Assembly: GCA_028287395.1 (NCBI GenBank)
Contig: JAQBPR010000211.1
Coordinates: 1 to 60,368, forward strand
Direction of reading: 5' to 3'
Length of the DNA: 60,368 nucleotides
Origin: Bacilli bacterium
GTDB taxonomy: Bacteria > Bacillota > Bacilli > Paenibacillales > NBRC-103111
The translations under genes and the position numbers were made by a program. The notes below the pieces were generated by a model that was given only the letters and a program-made list of their open reading frames with translations, was not told the DNA's origin and made no database searches. Below, piece by piece: positions 1 to 11,309 of the stretch. Numbering within the stretch: the stretch's first letter is position 1; every line of letters starts with the position of its first letter.

Positions 1-90
1 GAATCGATGCGCTTGCTTAGATCGATCCGTGCCATTTGCAGCATAGCTTCGTGCCTTTTTCAAGGCAACCCGTATTGAGCGGCAAGAGAT

Positions 91-120
91 AATTTATCAC
101 AGGTCGAAGACCAAAGTCAA
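91..120 (-). promoter_or_regulatory. Putative strong promoter reading out of the left edge
   Basis: On the minus strand TTGACT (115-120) is followed after 18 bases by TAAATT (91-96). No coding sequence lies between it and the window edge. Downstream of gyrA in many Bacillales there is an rRNA operon, so an rrn promoter is a reasonable guess, but no rRNA is visible here. The rest of 121-306 shows no gene I can support. Confidence 0.45.
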
Positions 121-306
121 GTTTAAAGTTAAGTTATTTTTCAAATTCTAAGCAAGTGTAAGTTTTCGTCACTTATATGGATCTTATATTTCTTTGATAA
201 ACGCGACTCGTCATTAGTGAATGCTTCCGAAGTAAGTTTGCTAAAGCAACCTTTGCAGTACGGCGAAGCCCTTTATCCTTGTATACTAAAATGATCCGTC
301 ACAAAA

Positions 307-1386
307 TCAATTTAATTTTGCAATAACCTCTTGAATAAACAGACTTCTTTCCACCATTAAATTTACGATGACTCCATTTATACTAATCCATGGTCTTGTT
401 GGATAGGCTCGGTCTGAGAAAACAATTTCTCCAATGCGATTATCATTCAACCGGACGAGAGTACCATTATGAAGGGAAGTAATTCGATTAATGAAAGTTT
501 GAACCAATGCGGGGTCAAGTTTACCAAACGATTCTTTAAGCAAATCTTCCAGTACCAAATAAGGAGAAGTTACCTTTCTATATTGTCTTTCATTGGTCAT
601 GGCATGAAATATATCCGCAATAGCCAAAACCTTAGAATAAATATGAATCTTGTCTCCCTTAAGCGCTAAAGGATATCCGGAACCATCTTCTCTTTCATGA
701 TGCTGAAGTGCGGCTAGTTTAACTCCTTCATTAATTGCCGGCATATTTTTAATAATCTGATAGCCGATTACGGTATGTTTTCTTATTTCCTCTATATCTG
801 CTGGAGTTAGTTTAGTTGTTTTTTCAAAAATAGTAGTATCTAATTTCGTATTTCCAATATCATGAAGCAAACCTGCTAACGCAATCGGCATCCAATCTTT
901 TTGTTGGAAATTATGCCATTTAGCCAATTGGTAAGACGTTAAAGAAACCATAATACTATGATGAATTAAATATTCATTCATCCGCATGTTTTTTGGCGAA
1001 AAAGTCAGGATGTTATATTGGTCAATCTGTTGGAGCAACAACTCCAATTGCGTACGAATTTCTAATACTGGAGGAGTTTGTCCGTTTCGAGCTAAGGTAA
1101 ATACCTGTTTGATCAGCTTAAACATGGCCTCATATTTTTCATAAAATGGAGTCTCCGTGATACTACTTTCCTCGTTCGTGGATTGAACTGTTTCTTCTGT
1201 AGTCTCCGCTTCGTTTTTAGATTCGATCGAAACATGCGCAACAAAAAAAGAACGTAAAATTTCAATTTCTCTTGAAGTAACAAACCTACCTTTTTCAAAA
1301 AGCAGATTGCCTTTTTTAGTAAGCACATTTTCACATATTTGTTCACCTGTTTTAAGCTGTGCAACCGGTACAGAAATTACGCCCAT
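307..1386 (-). CDS. HD-GYP domain protein, probable cyclic di-GMP phosphodiesterase
   Basis: Predicted to hydrolyse the second messenger cyclic di-GMP in the cytoplasm. The 359-residue protein carries a C-terminal HD-GYP domain (roughly residues 130-305): the metal-binding pair is in LLHDIGN (His175-Asp176), followed by LQHHERED, the signature GSGYP, and the ADIFHAMT helix. These residues form the metal centre of HD-GYP phosphodiesterases. The first 100 residues contain no domain I recognise and no membrane segment. A GAGGGA ribosome site lies 7 bases before the ATG. It follows gyrA in the same direction but is separated from it by a terminator and has its own likely promoter. A c-di-GMP riboswitch elsewhere in this window (about 55.5 kb) suggests that the signal is used in this organism. 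The family is confident; the exact substrate is inferred. Confidence 0.9.
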   Translation of the reverse strand: MGVISVPVAQLKTGEQICENVLTKKGNLLFEKGRFVTSREIEILRSFFVAHVSIESKNEAETTEETVQSTNEESSITETPFYEKYEAMFKLIKQVFTLARNGQTPPVLEIRTQLELLLQQIDQYNILTFSPKNMRMNEYLIHHSIMVSLTSYQLAKWHNFQQKDWMPIALAGLLHDIGNTKLDTTIFEKTTKLTPADIEEIRKHTVIGYQIIKNMPAINEGVKLAALQHHEREDGSGYPLALKGDKIHIYSKVLAIADIFHAMTNERQYRKVTSPYLVLEDLLKESFGKLDPALVQTFINRITSLHNGTLVRLNDNRIGEIVFSDRAYPTRPWISINGVIVNLMVERSLFIQEVIAKLN

Positions 1387-1403
1387 AAAAGGTCCCTCGC
1401 CCT

Positions 1404-1431
1404 ACTATAATATTCTTAACTTTATTGTAAA
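1404..1431 (-). promoter_or_regulatory. Candidate promoter of the HD-GYP gene
   Basis: On the minus strand TTTACA (1426-1431) is separated by 16 bases from TATAGT (1404-1409), about 20 bases before the HD-GYP start codon. It sits just past the gyrA terminator, so the gene is probably transcribed on its own. Confidence 0.4.
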
Positions 1432-1457
1432 ACAAAAAGGAAGGGCTTGAAAGCCCT
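1430..1457 (-). terminator. Rho-independent terminator of gyrA
   Basis: On the minus strand AGGGCTTTCAAGCCCT forms a 7-bp hairpin (1442-1457) followed by a T-rich tract (TCCTTTTTGTTTTA). It lies 23 bases after the gyrA stop codon. Confidence 0.7.
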
Positions 1458-1479
1458 GTCCAATAATAATTTACAGCTT

Positions 1480-3945
1480 TTAATCATTCAGTTCTTCGTC
1501 TTCTAAAGGATCCGCGATTTCTTCACTTTTTTCAACGCGGGACAATGTTGCTACTTCATCGTCTTCTTTAATATTAATTAAACGTACCCCTTGTGTATTT
1601 CTGCCCATAGACGATATGCCTGACATATCTGTGCGAATGATTGTTCCCAAAGCAGTAATGATCATTAGATCCTCGTCTTCTTTAACAACTTTCAGTCCGA
1701 CGACATTACCATTCTTCGCGGTTACATTTAATGTTTTAATTCCCTTACCGCCCCGAGTCTGGATTCTGTATTCCGACATCGGTGTCCGCTTGCCAAAGCC
1801 CTTAGATGTGACAATTAACACGCTGTCATCCTCATTCACGATATCCATATCAATAACATCATCGTTATTAGAAATACGAATGCCCCTAACCCCAGTTGCC
1901 GAACGGCCCATGGACCGAACATCATGCTCTGGGAAATGAATTGACATCCCAAGCTTTGTACCCATTACAATAGCTTGATTGCCATCCGTAAGCTTAACAC
2001 CAATCAAATCATCATCTTCGCGAAGTGTAATGGCGATTAATCCACCTTTACGAATGTTTCCATAATCGTTCAAAGGTGTTTTTTTGATAATCCCTTTCTT
2101 TGTCGCAAAGAATAAATATTGCTCCGATTCAAAGCTTTCTACGGGTATAACAGCATTAATCGTTTCGCCCTGCTCGATTTGAATTAAATTAATAATCGGT
2201 GTTCCTCTGGCCGTTCTATTTAAATCCGGGATTTCGTACGCTTTTAATTTATAGACCTTGCCTTTATTTGTGAAGAATAAAAGATAATGATGCGTATTCG
2301 TTACAAAAAGATGCTCGACAAAGTCGTGATCTTTTGTATCCATACCTATAACACCTCTACCGCCGCGTTTTTGACTGCGATAGGTTGTGACAGGAAGACG
2401 CTTAATGTACCCCGTGTGCGTGATCGTAATGATAACATCTTCGCGAGGAATTAAATCTTCATCTTCGATGCTTTCTTCACCAATCGTAATTTCCGAACGA
2501 CGTTCATCGCTGAATTTATTTTTAATTTCATCCAATTCTTCGCTAATGATGGAAAGGATAAGACTTTCATCGGCTAAAATAGCTCGATATTCCGCAATTC
2601 TTTTCACCAGCTCTGCATATTCTGCTTCGATCTTATCGCGTTCTAAACCAGTTAAACGTTGCAGACGCATATCGAGAATGGCTTGAGCTTGGTCATGACT
2701 CAAATTAAATTGAGCCATTAATCCTTCTCTAGCTTCATCGGCTGTTTGCGAAGCTCGGATCAACGCTATGACACGGTCCAAATGATCCAAAGCAATGCGT
2801 AATCCTTCAAGGATATGAGCTCTCGCTTCCGCTTTGCGCAATTCAAACTCAGTACGTCGACGAATGACTTCTTTTTGATGCTGTAAATAATGATAAAGCA
2901 CATCTTTTAAATTTAAAATTTTGGGCTCCTTATTCACGATCGCCAGCATGTTAATACCAAAGTTCGTCTGCAGAGCGGTTTGCTTATATAAATTATTTAA
3001 AACAACACTTGGATTTACATCCCTGCGAAGCTCGATAACAATCCGCATTCCATTACGATCTGACTCGTCACGTAAATCTGTAATACCATCGATTTTTTTT
3101 TCACGAACCAAATCGGCAATATTGATGATTAAACGAGATTTATTTACCTGAAATGGCAATTCACTAACAATAATTCGCGCCTTACCGTTATTTTCTTCGA
3201 TTATTGCGCGAGCGCGCATCGTCACAGAACCTCTGCCAGTTGCATAAGCTCTTTTTATACCTTCTCTTCCTAAAATAAAGCCTCCGGTTGGAAAATCCGG
3301 CCCTTTGATATATTGCATTAACTCTAATGGCGTAATTTCAGGAAACTTTATCATTTCTTGCAAGCCTTCGATGACTTCTCCTAAATTATGCGGAGGAATA
3401 TTGGTCGCCATCCCCACAGCAATTCCAGAAACGCCATTGACTAGTAAATTGGGATAACGCGACGGCATGACAACGGGCTCATGCTCTTCCCCATCATAAT
3501 TTGGAATAAAATCAATCGTTTCTTTGTTAATATCCCGCAACAATTCCATTGCGATTTTGGAAAGACGTGCTTCTGTATAACGCATGGCTGCAGCCATATC
3601 ACCATCAATGGAACCAAAATTACCATGGCCATCGACAAGCATGTAACGCAAGGAAAAGTCCTGTGCCATCCGTACCATGGCTTCATAAACAGAAGAATCT
3701 CCATGTGGATGATATTTACCTATTACTTCACCAACGATTCTTGCTGATTTTTTATAGGGTTTATCCGAAGTCATGCCTAATTCAGACATGGCGAATAAAA
3801 TTCTCCGATGAACCGGCTTCAACCCGTCTCTAACATCAGGTAACGCACGGCTAACGATAATACTCATTGCATAATCCATAAAAGATTCGCGCATTTCTGT
3901 GCCGACATCTCTTTCTATAACCTGCGAACGGATTTCTTCAGCCAC
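1480..3945 (-). CDS. gyrA: DNA gyrase subunit A
   Basis: Breakage-reunion subunit of DNA gyrase, which works as GyrA2GyrB2 to introduce negative supercoils. The 821-residue length is normal. The winged-helix core holds the catalytic tyrosine in [10 protein letters not shown], and the quinolone-determining stretch reads [15 protein letters not shown], with the serine and glutamate of sensitive enzymes. The C-terminal beta-pinwheel (from about residue 510) starts with the GyrA-box [10 protein letters not shown], and the tail is acidic (EDEELND). The start is a GTG at 3943-3945, preceded by an AGGAGG ribosome site. It lies 57 bases after gyrB and both are read in the same direction, so they probably form one transcript ending in the terminator at 1430-1457. 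Confidence 0.98.
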   Translation of the reverse strand: MAEEIRSQVIERDVGTEMRESFMDYAMSIIVSRALPDVRDGLKPVHRRILFAMSELGMTSDKPYKKSARIVGEVIGKYHPHGDSSVYEAMVRMAQDFSLRYMLVDGHGNFGSIDGDMAAAMRYTEARLSKIAMELLRDINKETIDFIPNYDGEEHEPVVMPSRYPNLLVNGVSGIAVGMATNIPPHNLGEVIEGLQEMIKFPEITPLELMQYIKGPDFPTGGFILGREGIKRAYATGRGSVTMRARAIIEENNGKARIIVSELPFQVNKSRLIINIADLVREKKIDGITDLRDESDRNGMRIVIELRRDVNPSVVLNNLYKQTALQTNFGINMLAIVNKEPKILNLKDVLYHYLQHQKEVIRRRTEFELRKAEARAHILEGLRIALDHLDRVIALIRASQTADEAREGLMAQFNLSHDQAQAILDMRLQRLTGLERDKIEAEYAELVKRIAEYRAILADESLILSIISEELDEIKNKFSDERRSEITIGEESIEDEDLIPREDVIITITHTGYIKRLPVTTYRSQKRGGRGVIGMDTKDHDFVEHLFVTNTHHYLLFFTNKGKVYKLKAYEIPDLNRTARGTPIINLIQIEQGETINAVIPVESFESEQYLFFATKKGIIKKTPLNDYGNIRKGGLIAITLREDDDLIGVKLTDGNQAIVMGTKLGMSIHFPEHDVRSMGRSATGVRGIRISNNDDVIDMDIVNEDDSVLIVTSKGFGKRTPMSEYRIQTRGGKGIKTLNVTAKNGNVVGLKVVKEDEDLMIITALGTIIRTDMSGISSMGRNTQGVRLINIKEDDEVATLSRVEKSEEIADPLEDEELND

Positions 3946-4002
3946 TTTTTTACCTCCTGAGAGCTTGCCTTAGCAAGCTTGCGTCGTAAGATTAAGCTTG
4001 GT

Positions 4003-5928
<1,926 letters not shown>

Positions 5929-5957
5929 CTACTTTTATGATTTCAAAACAGTTTCAT

Positions 5958-6206
5958 TCAATTCATCCACAGTTGATTCGCTCTTTTTTTCAAAGTATGA
6001 GACGAAATAGGGGAATAATAAACTTTATTGATTGTGACAACCAATGATTTACTATCTTCTTCACCAATCGTCTCAATTTTTTTTTCTTTTTCTGCATGAC
6101 TTATAAATTGTTTTGAAATTTTTGAAGTCTTTTCCATCGATAAATCAAAAATAGCGATTAATTCTGTTGCACGTATAATCTTTTCTCCACCTAAATGAAT
6201 AAACAT
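5958..6206 (-). CDS. remB: Extracellular matrix regulator RemB family (YaaB, DUF370-type)
   Basis: Small DNA-binding-type protein related to RemA/RemB, which in Bacillus subtilis promote biofilm-matrix expression. The 82-residue protein begins MFIHLGGEKIIRATELIAIF, the typical N-terminus of this family, and its position between recF and gyrB matches B. subtilis yaaB. A GGGCGGA ribosome site precedes the ATG, 12 bases after recF. The C-terminal 30 residues (VVTINKVYYSPISSHTLKKR) fit the family. The regulatory role in this organism is inferred from the family. Confidence 0.85.
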   Translation of the reverse strand: MFIHLGGEKIIRATELIAIFDLSMEKTSKISKQFISHAEKEKKIETIGEEDSKSLVVTINKVYYSPISSHTLKKRANQLWMN

Positions 6207-6218
6207 GATATCCGCCCT

Positions 6219-7331
6219 TTACTGTTGAATACCGCCATTTCTAACTTCAAATATTGCCGCATCACTTAACTTAGTTAAGTTCACACTTTCAATACTTGTT
6301 GTCGTAATAAATGTTTGAACTTTGTTTTGAAAAGTTTCGATTAATTGTGTTTGTCTATACGTATCGAGCTCTGAAAGAACATCATCAAGCAGCAGGATTG
6401 GATATTCTCCCACTTCTTCATTGATCAACTCAAGTTCAGCTAATTTTAATGACAAAGCCGTCGTTCTTTGCTGTCCTTGTGAACCATACATTTGTACTTC
6501 TTTATGATTTATAAAAAAAAGCATATCATCGCGATGAGGTCCAATTAGCGTTACACCACGCCTCATTTCCTGTTCCTTTATCTGTGTTAACTTTAACATA
6601 AACTGTTCAAATAAAACAGTTTCATCTTCCGACCCTTGTAAATCAAACGAAGGTTCATATTTTATCGTCATTTGCTCTCGATGATTTGTTATCCCAGAAT
6701 GAATGCGCTCCGCCCATATTTGCAGCTTTTTTATAAAGCTTTGACGTTTTTTTATAATTTTAACACCATATTCAACTAATTGCTCATTCCATACCTGCAG
6801 CATTTCATGATTAGCGCTTCTTTGCTGCAGCATTTGTTTTAAATAATTATTACGCTGCACTAAAATTTTTTGATAGCGCATAATGTCATGCAGGTAGCTC
6901 GGATAAACTTGGCCTATTTCCATATCTAAGAATCGTCTTCTGATACCAGGTGTTCCTTTTACAATTTCCAGATCCTCAGGTGCAAAAAGCACTACATTCA
7001 TCGAACCGATGAACTGACTTAGCTTTCTTTGTTCAAGCCCGTTTATTTTTGCTTTCTTACCTTGCTGTGAAATCATTAAATGTAATTGATGGGTACCATA
7101 TTTTTTTTCAACCTCTCCATGCAGATAGGCCGTTGTTTCATTCCAGCGGATTAATTCTTTTTCTTGATTTGTACGATGAGATTTAGTTAAAGCCAATACG
7201 AAAATAGCTTCCAACAAATTTGTTTTTCCTTGTGCATTCGGTCCCACAAAAATATTGATATTGGGATGCAGAGTTAATTCAAATTTTTCGATATTTCGAT
7301 AGTTCTCCAACGAAAGCTTTTTGAGCAGCAT
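6219..7331 (-). CDS. recF: DNA replication and repair protein RecF
   Basis: SMC-like ATPase that loads RecA at single-strand gaps, acting with RecO and RecR. The 370-residue length is standard. The N-terminal Walker A is GPNAQGKTN (about residues 30-38); the C-terminal signature and Walker B are in GSQGQQRTTALSLKLAE and ILLLDDVLSELD. The ATG at 7329-7331 overlaps the stop codon of the upstream S4 gene (TAATG), and there is no strong ribosome site of its own, so translation is probably coupled. Confidence 0.96.
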   Translation of the reverse strand: MLLKKLSLENYRNIEKFELTLHPNINIFVGPNAQGKTNLLEAIFVLALTKSHRTNQEKELIRWNETTAYLHGEVEKKYGTHQLHLMISQQGKKAKINGLEQRKLSQFIGSMNVVLFAPEDLEIVKGTPGIRRRFLDMEIGQVYPSYLHDIMRYQKILVQRNNYLKQMLQQRSANHEMLQVWNEQLVEYGVKIIKKRQSFIKKLQIWAERIHSGITNHREQMTIKYEPSFDLQGSEDETVLFEQFMLKLTQIKEQEMRRGVTLIGPHRDDMLFFINHKEVQMYGSQGQQRTTALSLKLAELELINEEVGEYPILLLDDVLSELDTYRQTQLIETFQNKVQTFITTTSIESVNLTKLSDAAIFEVRNGGIQQ

Positions 7332-7546
7332 TAATTTTGTACCACTTTAAATGGACCAAAACCATCCACTTCCACAATATCATTATTCCGCAGCTTTTTC
7401 CCGCGTCTATTTTCTAATTCTCCATTGACCCGAATCGTCGTTTCTTGTAAAAAACTTTTCGCTTGTCCTCCTGTTGAGATACAGTCCGCTAATTTTAAAA
7501 ATTGGCCTAAGGCGATATATTCCGTTTTAATTTCTATCTCAATCAT
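7331..7546 (-). CDS. yaaA: S4-domain RNA-binding protein (YaaA family)
   Basis: A 71-residue protein consisting of one S4-like RNA-binding fold (LKLADCISTGGQAKSFL, then VNGELENRRGKKLRNNDIV). In Bacillales this gene lies between dnaN and recF, as here, and the B. subtilis homologue has been linked to ribosome assembly. AAGGAG lies 10 bases before the ATG. Its stop codon overlaps the recF start. Family certain from motif and position; biochemical role inferred. Confidence 0.9.
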   Translation of the reverse strand: MIEIEIKTEYIALGQFLKLADCISTGGQAKSFLQETTIRVNGELENRRGKKLRNNDIVEVDGFGPFKVVQN

Positions 7547-7560
7547 CCTGATTCATCTCC

Positions 7561-8703
7561 TTAGTTCGTTGTACGATAAGGCAAAATTAATTGCAATATA
7601 TTCATTCCATCTTCCGGTTTAATAATAATTGGACTCATTGCACCTGTAAAACCTAAGCGAATAAATTCACTATCCAAAACCTTTAATGCTTCTAACATAT
7701 ATTTGGAATTAAAAGAAATTTTTAAAAGTTCACCTGTTATTTGATCTGTTTCAATCATTTCAGTTACTTTACCTAACTCAGAAGAACTCGATGAAATTTC
7801 CAGAGTTTTGTCTTCTTGCATGATCATTTTAACAATATTTGTTTTATCTTCTCTTGATAACAAATAGGCACGATCAATCGCATCTGTAAATTTTCTGGCA
7901 TTCACAACCAATTCAGTTTGAAAATTATGCGGAATCAATTTCGATGTATCCGGATAGGTACCGTCGAGAATTCTTGAATAAAATAATATTTTTTGCATTT
8001 TAAACAAAACTTGATTATCCGATACGACAATATCTACTAAAGAATTTTGATCTGGCAAAATTTTATTCAATTCATTTAAGGTTTTACCGGAAATAACAAT
8101 ATTATTAAATTGTTGGTCTTCGCTCGTTTCCATATTCGTTTCTCTTGTTGCCAACCGATGTCGATCACAAGCGACTAATCTAAGCTTTTGATCTGCTAAT
8201 CCCCATAACACTCCTGTTAGTATCGGTGTTGTTTCCGTAGTTGAAACAGCGAAGGCCGTTTGTTTAATCATTGATTTTAACAAGTCACTGGCCATTGTAA
8301 TCATTTTATTTTGTTCAATACGTGGAAGCAATGGATATTCTTCTGCATCTAAACCAACCATTTGAATTTCCGAAGATCCTGAGCGAATAATCGTTTGAAA
8401 ATTGGATTGTGTTTCAATTTCAATTTCTTCTACAGGTAATTTCTTAATAATCTCCATAAAGAATTTGGCTGGAAGTACAACACTGCCTGGACGAAAGATT
8501 TGGATGATTTGCAAATTATTTTCTTCTAAAGGGACAAAGCATTGAATAGATATATCTGTATCGCTTGCTGTTAAAGTAACACCTTGTGATGAAGCGTCTA
8601 TTTTTATGCCATTTAAGATGGGAATGGTTGTTCGTGAAGAAATAGCTTTTGAAACATGTTGAATGGCTTCGTTTAGTTGATGTTTTAAGATGATTAATTT
8701 CAT
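7561..8703 (-). CDS. dnaN: DNA polymerase III beta subunit (sliding clamp)
   Basis: Ring-shaped processivity clamp that tethers DNA polymerase III. The 380-residue length is normal, with the N-terminal MKLIILKHQLNEAIQHVSKA and three repeated clamp domains ending in the ILPYRTTN tail. An AAGGAG ribosome site lies upstream; the AT-rich unwinding region of oriC runs into this ribosome site. Transcribed after dnaA on the minus strand, probably together with it. Confidence 0.97.
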   Translation of the reverse strand: MKLIILKHQLNEAIQHVSKAISSRTTIPILNGIKIDASSQGVTLTASDTDISIQCFVPLEENNLQIIQIFRPGSVVLPAKFFMEIIKKLPVEEIEIETQSNFQTIIRSGSSEIQMVGLDAEEYPLLPRIEQNKMITMASDLLKSMIKQTAFAVSTTETTPILTGVLWGLADQKLRLVACDRHRLATRETNMETSEDQQFNNIVISGKTLNELNKILPDQNSLVDIVVSDNQVLFKMQKILFYSRILDGTYPDTSKLIPHNFQTELVVNARKFTDAIDRAYLLSREDKTNIVKMIMQEDKTLEISSSSSELGKVTEMIETDQITGELLKISFNSKYMLEALKVLDSEFIRLGFTGAMSPIIIKPEDGMNILQLILPYRTTN

Positions 8704-8838
8704 TTTTTGTACTCCTTATATTCTTTATTATTTATTAGTAATAGTAGTAGGGGCACTGAATATGTGGATATGTGGGTAAAAGCGGCATGAACAAAGCCTA
8801 TCCACATGTTAATAGTTTGTGCATAGGCTTGATGTTTA
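8704..8838 (-). other. oriC: oriC downstream part: DnaA boxes, GC spacer, DnaA-trios and AT-rich unwinding element
   Basis: Read on the minus strand from dnaA towards dnaN this spacer has a DnaA-box-like site on the opposite strand (CTATCCACA on plus, 8798-8806), two adjacent boxes TTACCCACA (8771-8779) and ATATCCACA (8763-8771), a GC-rich spacer (8751-8756), then a run of three-base repeats (CTA CTA CTA TTA CTA, 8736-8750) and an AT-rich stretch up to the dnaN ribosome site. This is the order of the B. subtilis basal unwinding system, in which DnaA assembles from the boxes on to the trios. Seen directly: the motifs. Inferred: function. Confidence 0.85.
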
Positions 8839-10197
8839 TCAAGAGTTAGGATGTTTAATTTTTTCGGTAATACTATGGATAATTTTGAGTAGTTCTTGGT
8901 CTTGTTTCAGCAGCAGCATAATTTTATCATGTGCATGAATGACGGTTGTATGATCGCGTCCGCCAAAAGCTTCTCCAATTTTGGGCAAAGAATAATCGGT
9001 CAGTTCTCGTGACAAGTACATCGCGACTTGTCTTGGAAACGCAACTGCTTTTGTGCGTTTGCGTGCTTTAAAATCCTCTAATCGCATGCCGAAAAACTCT
9101 CCTACGCGCTGCTGAATATCTAACATTGATATTATTTTGGGACGATTGGATGGAATAATATCTTTTAATGCTTCAGCTGTTAAATGTACAGTAATATCTT
9201 GGTTGACTAAGGAAGAATAAGCTACAACTCTGATCAATGCACCTTCGAGTTCTCGAATGTTCGTATCAATTTGGTTTGCTATGTACCCCATGGCATCATT
9301 CGGAATTTCGAGGTTTTCTGCTTTTGCTTTTTTTCGTAATATAGCAATTCTCGTTTCTAAATCAGGGGGTTGAATATCCGTTATTAATCCCCATTCAAAA
9401 CGTGAACGTAATCTTTCTTCCAGCGTTGGAATTTCTTTCGGTTGACGATCACTGGATATAATAATTTGTTTATGTTCTTCATGTAAAGCGTTAAAAGTAT
9501 GAAAAAATTCTTCCTGGGTTCCGTCTTTTCCTGCAAGAAATTGAATATCATCTATTAGTAGAATATCAATATTACGATATTTATTACGAAAGCTTTCCCC
9601 ACGGTTATCACGGATGGCATTAATAAATTCATTTGTAAATTTCTCAGATGAAATGTACATGACGCGTGTGTTTGGATTATGTTCCAATACGTAATGGCCG
9701 ATGGCATGCATTAAATGTGTTTTTCCTAAACCAACACCACCATACAAAAAAAGTGGATTATATGCTTTTGCCGGGGCTTCAGCCACAGCTAATGATGCTG
9801 CATGAGCAAAACGATTACCCGATCCAATGACAAAGCTATCAAAAGTATATTTGGGATTCATCATATTAGGAAATGAATCTTCAGTAAGAACTACGGATTG
9901 TTTAATAGTAGGGGCAGGCTGCACTTGTGATCCAGACTGCGGAAGATTTTCTTCGATGACGAATTCAATTTCCACTTGTTTCCCCAAGCATTCAAAAACA
10001 GTAGAGGTAATCATCTTAACATAGCGGGTTTCCAACCACTCTTTAGCAAAATTAGTGGGAGCGCAAATGATTAGATTCGAATCAATAAAGGATACGGCTT
10101 TGGTTGATTTTAACCAAGTATCAAAGCTTGGCTTGCTTAATTTTGTTTGAATTTCAGCTAAAACTTGTTGCCACAAATCATTTATATGGCTTTCCAC
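8839..10197 (-). CDS. dnaA: Chromosomal replication initiator protein DnaA
   Basis: AAA+ initiator that binds DnaA boxes and opens oriC. Walker A is [10 protein letters not shown], Walker B is [13 protein letters not shown], and the C-terminal box-binding helix-turn-helix contains [16 protein letters not shown] start it at the GTG at 10195-10197 (452 residues, beginning [14 protein letters not shown]), since AAGGAG lies 9 bases upstream. An in-frame TTG at 10219-10221 would put the ribosome site inside the coding region and is rejected. It is flanked on both sides by the two halves of oriC and is probably autoregulated by the upstream boxes. Confidence 0.97.
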   Translation of the reverse strand: MESHINDLWQQVLAEIQTKLSKPSFDTWLKSTKAVSFIDSNLIICAPTNFAKEWLETRYVKMITSTVFECLGKQVEIEFVIEENLPQSGSQVQPAPTIKQSVVLTEDSFPNMMNPKYTFDSFVIGSGNRFAHAASLAVAEAPAKAYNPLFLYGGVGLGKTHLMHAIGHYVLEHNPNTRVMYISSEKFTNEFINAIRDNRGESFRNKYRNIDILLIDDIQFLAGKDGTQEEFFHTFNALHEEHKQIIISSDRQPKEIPTLEERLRSRFEWGLITDIQPPDLETRIAILRKKAKAENLEIPNDAMGYIANQIDTNIRELEGALIRVVAYSSLVNQDITVHLTAEALKDIIPSNRPKIISMLDIQQRVGEFFGMRLEDFKARKRTKAVAFPRQVAMYLSRELTDYSLPKIGEAFGGRDHTTVIHAHDKIMLLLKQDQELLKIIHSITEKIKHPNS

Positions 10198-10633
10198 AAA
10201 CGTTTCACTCCTTCTTAGCAATTAAGAGGCGGCAGCCATAAAGTCTGTCATATTATTAAGTAATTTGTCAAGTTATACACATTATTAATATAATAACTTT
10301 GGATTAATAATAGTAAACGGGGATTTGTTAACAATTTTATCCACAGTTTGTTGATAACCTTATATAATTTAGGGACTATCCACAAAAGAAAACAATATAA
10401 ATATAGCAAAATTAAGTTTTGTTTTCAACGTATTTATGGGTTTTATCCACACTTTCAATAGCTTGTGTATAAATACTGTGCACAATACTACATATTGTTT
10501 ATATTTTGTTAACAATTCGACAAATCATTTAAATTATCCACGGGTCTTGTTTTTTAGTTGACTTTTAAAGTTGAAAATGATTTAATTGTTAAAGGTGTTT
10601 TTGATTGTAATAAATCGGGAGGTGCAAATATAG
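10198..10633. other. oriC: oriC upstream part: DnaA-box cluster with Spo0A-like boxes
   Basis: AT-rich spacer between the divergent dnaA and rpmH genes. DnaA boxes on plus: TTATACACA (10273-10281), TTATCCACA (10337-10345 and 10443-10451), CTATCCACA (10376-10384), TTATCCACG (10534-10542); on minus: TTATCAACA (10349-10357), TTATACACA (10464-10472). Two Spo0A-type boxes lie among them: TTTGTCAAG (10264-10272), which abuts a DnaA box, and a perfect TTTGTCGAA on the minus strand (10516-10524). The 13-mer TTTGTTAACAATT occurs twice (10324-10336 and 10505-10517). The promoters of dnaA and rpmH must also lie here. Confidence 0.92.
10558..10586 (+). promoter_or_regulatory. Promoter of rpmH-rnpA
   Basis: TTGACT (10558-10563) and TTTAAT (10581-10586) are separated by 17 bases, about 48 bases before the rpmH start. 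The -35 lies 15 bases after the last DnaA box. Confidence 0.65.
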
Positions 10634-10768
10634 ATGGAACCCACATTTAGACCTAATGTAAGAAAACGTAAAAAGAATCATGGTTTTCGCAAACGGATGA
10701 GTACGAAAAACGGTCGTCGTGTTTTACAAGCTCGTCGTTTAAAAGGCAGAAAAAAATTATCTGCGTAA
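10634..10768 (+). CDS. rpmH: 50S ribosomal protein L34
   Basis: A 44-residue, strongly basic protein of the large ribosomal subunit, beginning [20 protein letters not shown] and ending GRKKLSA. Length and composition are exactly those of L34, and its place next to oriC and before rnpA is conserved in nearly all bacteria. A GGGAGGTG ribosome site lies upstream. A terminator directly follows it, so read-through into rnpA is probably partial, as in many bacteria where L34 is needed in greater amount than RnpA. Confidence 0.97.
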   Translation: MEPTFRPNVRKRKKNHGFRKRMSTKNGRRVLQARRLKGRKKLSA

Positions 10769-10773
10769 TCAGA

Positions 10774-10799
10774 GACCACTTGACGGTGGTCTTTTTTTT
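10774..10799 (+). terminator. Terminator/attenuator between rpmH and rnpA
   Basis: GACCACTTGACGGTGGTC (10774-10791) forms a 6-7 bp GC-rich hairpin followed by eight T residues. It probably limits expression of rnpA relative to rpmH. Confidence 0.85.
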
Positions 10800-10835
10800 C
10801 AGATTGAAAAAGCAGAATCAAATGGAGCGTGTGCG

Positions 10836-11186
10836 GTGCATAAACAACATCGTTTAGCTAAAAGGGAAGATTTTAATAAAGTTTTCCGCTTCGGAAAATC
10901 GGTTGCAAATCAACAATTTGTTCTCTATCATTTGGCCAAGCCAGAACATGATTATTTTAGATTAGGCGTTTCTGTGAGCAAAAAAATAGGGAATGCAGTA
11001 GTGCGAAATCGATTGAGACGGATTATGAAAGAAGTGATTCGATTAAATAAGGATTCGATTCAATTAACTGCTGATTTTATATTGATTGCCAGAAAACCGG
11101 TTGTCGATTTAAACTATCAAGAAATGGAGAGTTGTATGATTCATGTACTCAAAAAAGCTGCTCTTTATAAAAAGCGAAAAGAATAG
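10836..11186 (+). CDS. rnpA: Ribonuclease P protein component
   Basis: Protein cofactor of RNase P, which cuts the 5' leader from tRNA precursors. The 116-residue basic protein has the family signature RNRLRRIMKEVIR (about residues 51-63) and the N-terminal HRLAKREDFNKVFRFGKS. The start is a GTG with GGAG 8 bases upstream. It follows rpmH in the universally conserved order. Confidence 0.96.
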   Translation: MHKQHRLAKREDFNKVFRFGKSVANQQFVLYHLAKPEHDYFRLGVSVSKKIGNAVVRNRLRRIMKEVIRLNKDSIQLTADFILIARKPVVDLNYQEMESCMIHVLKKAALYKKRKE

Positions 11187-11309
11187 CTTTAATCTTTTCT
11201 TTATCTTATGATTTATGATATATTTGAACATAAGTAAATTTGTAATTTTTATGCTGAGAACTTGTTAAACAAGCTCTGGCTTACAAATCTTATTTTGAGG
11301 GAAAACTTC

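Noticed and set aside
10198-10221. TTG start for dnaA eight codons upstream
   Set aside because: The AAGGAG ribosome site would be inside the coding region; GTG at 10195-10197 is correctly spaced and gives the normal DnaA length.
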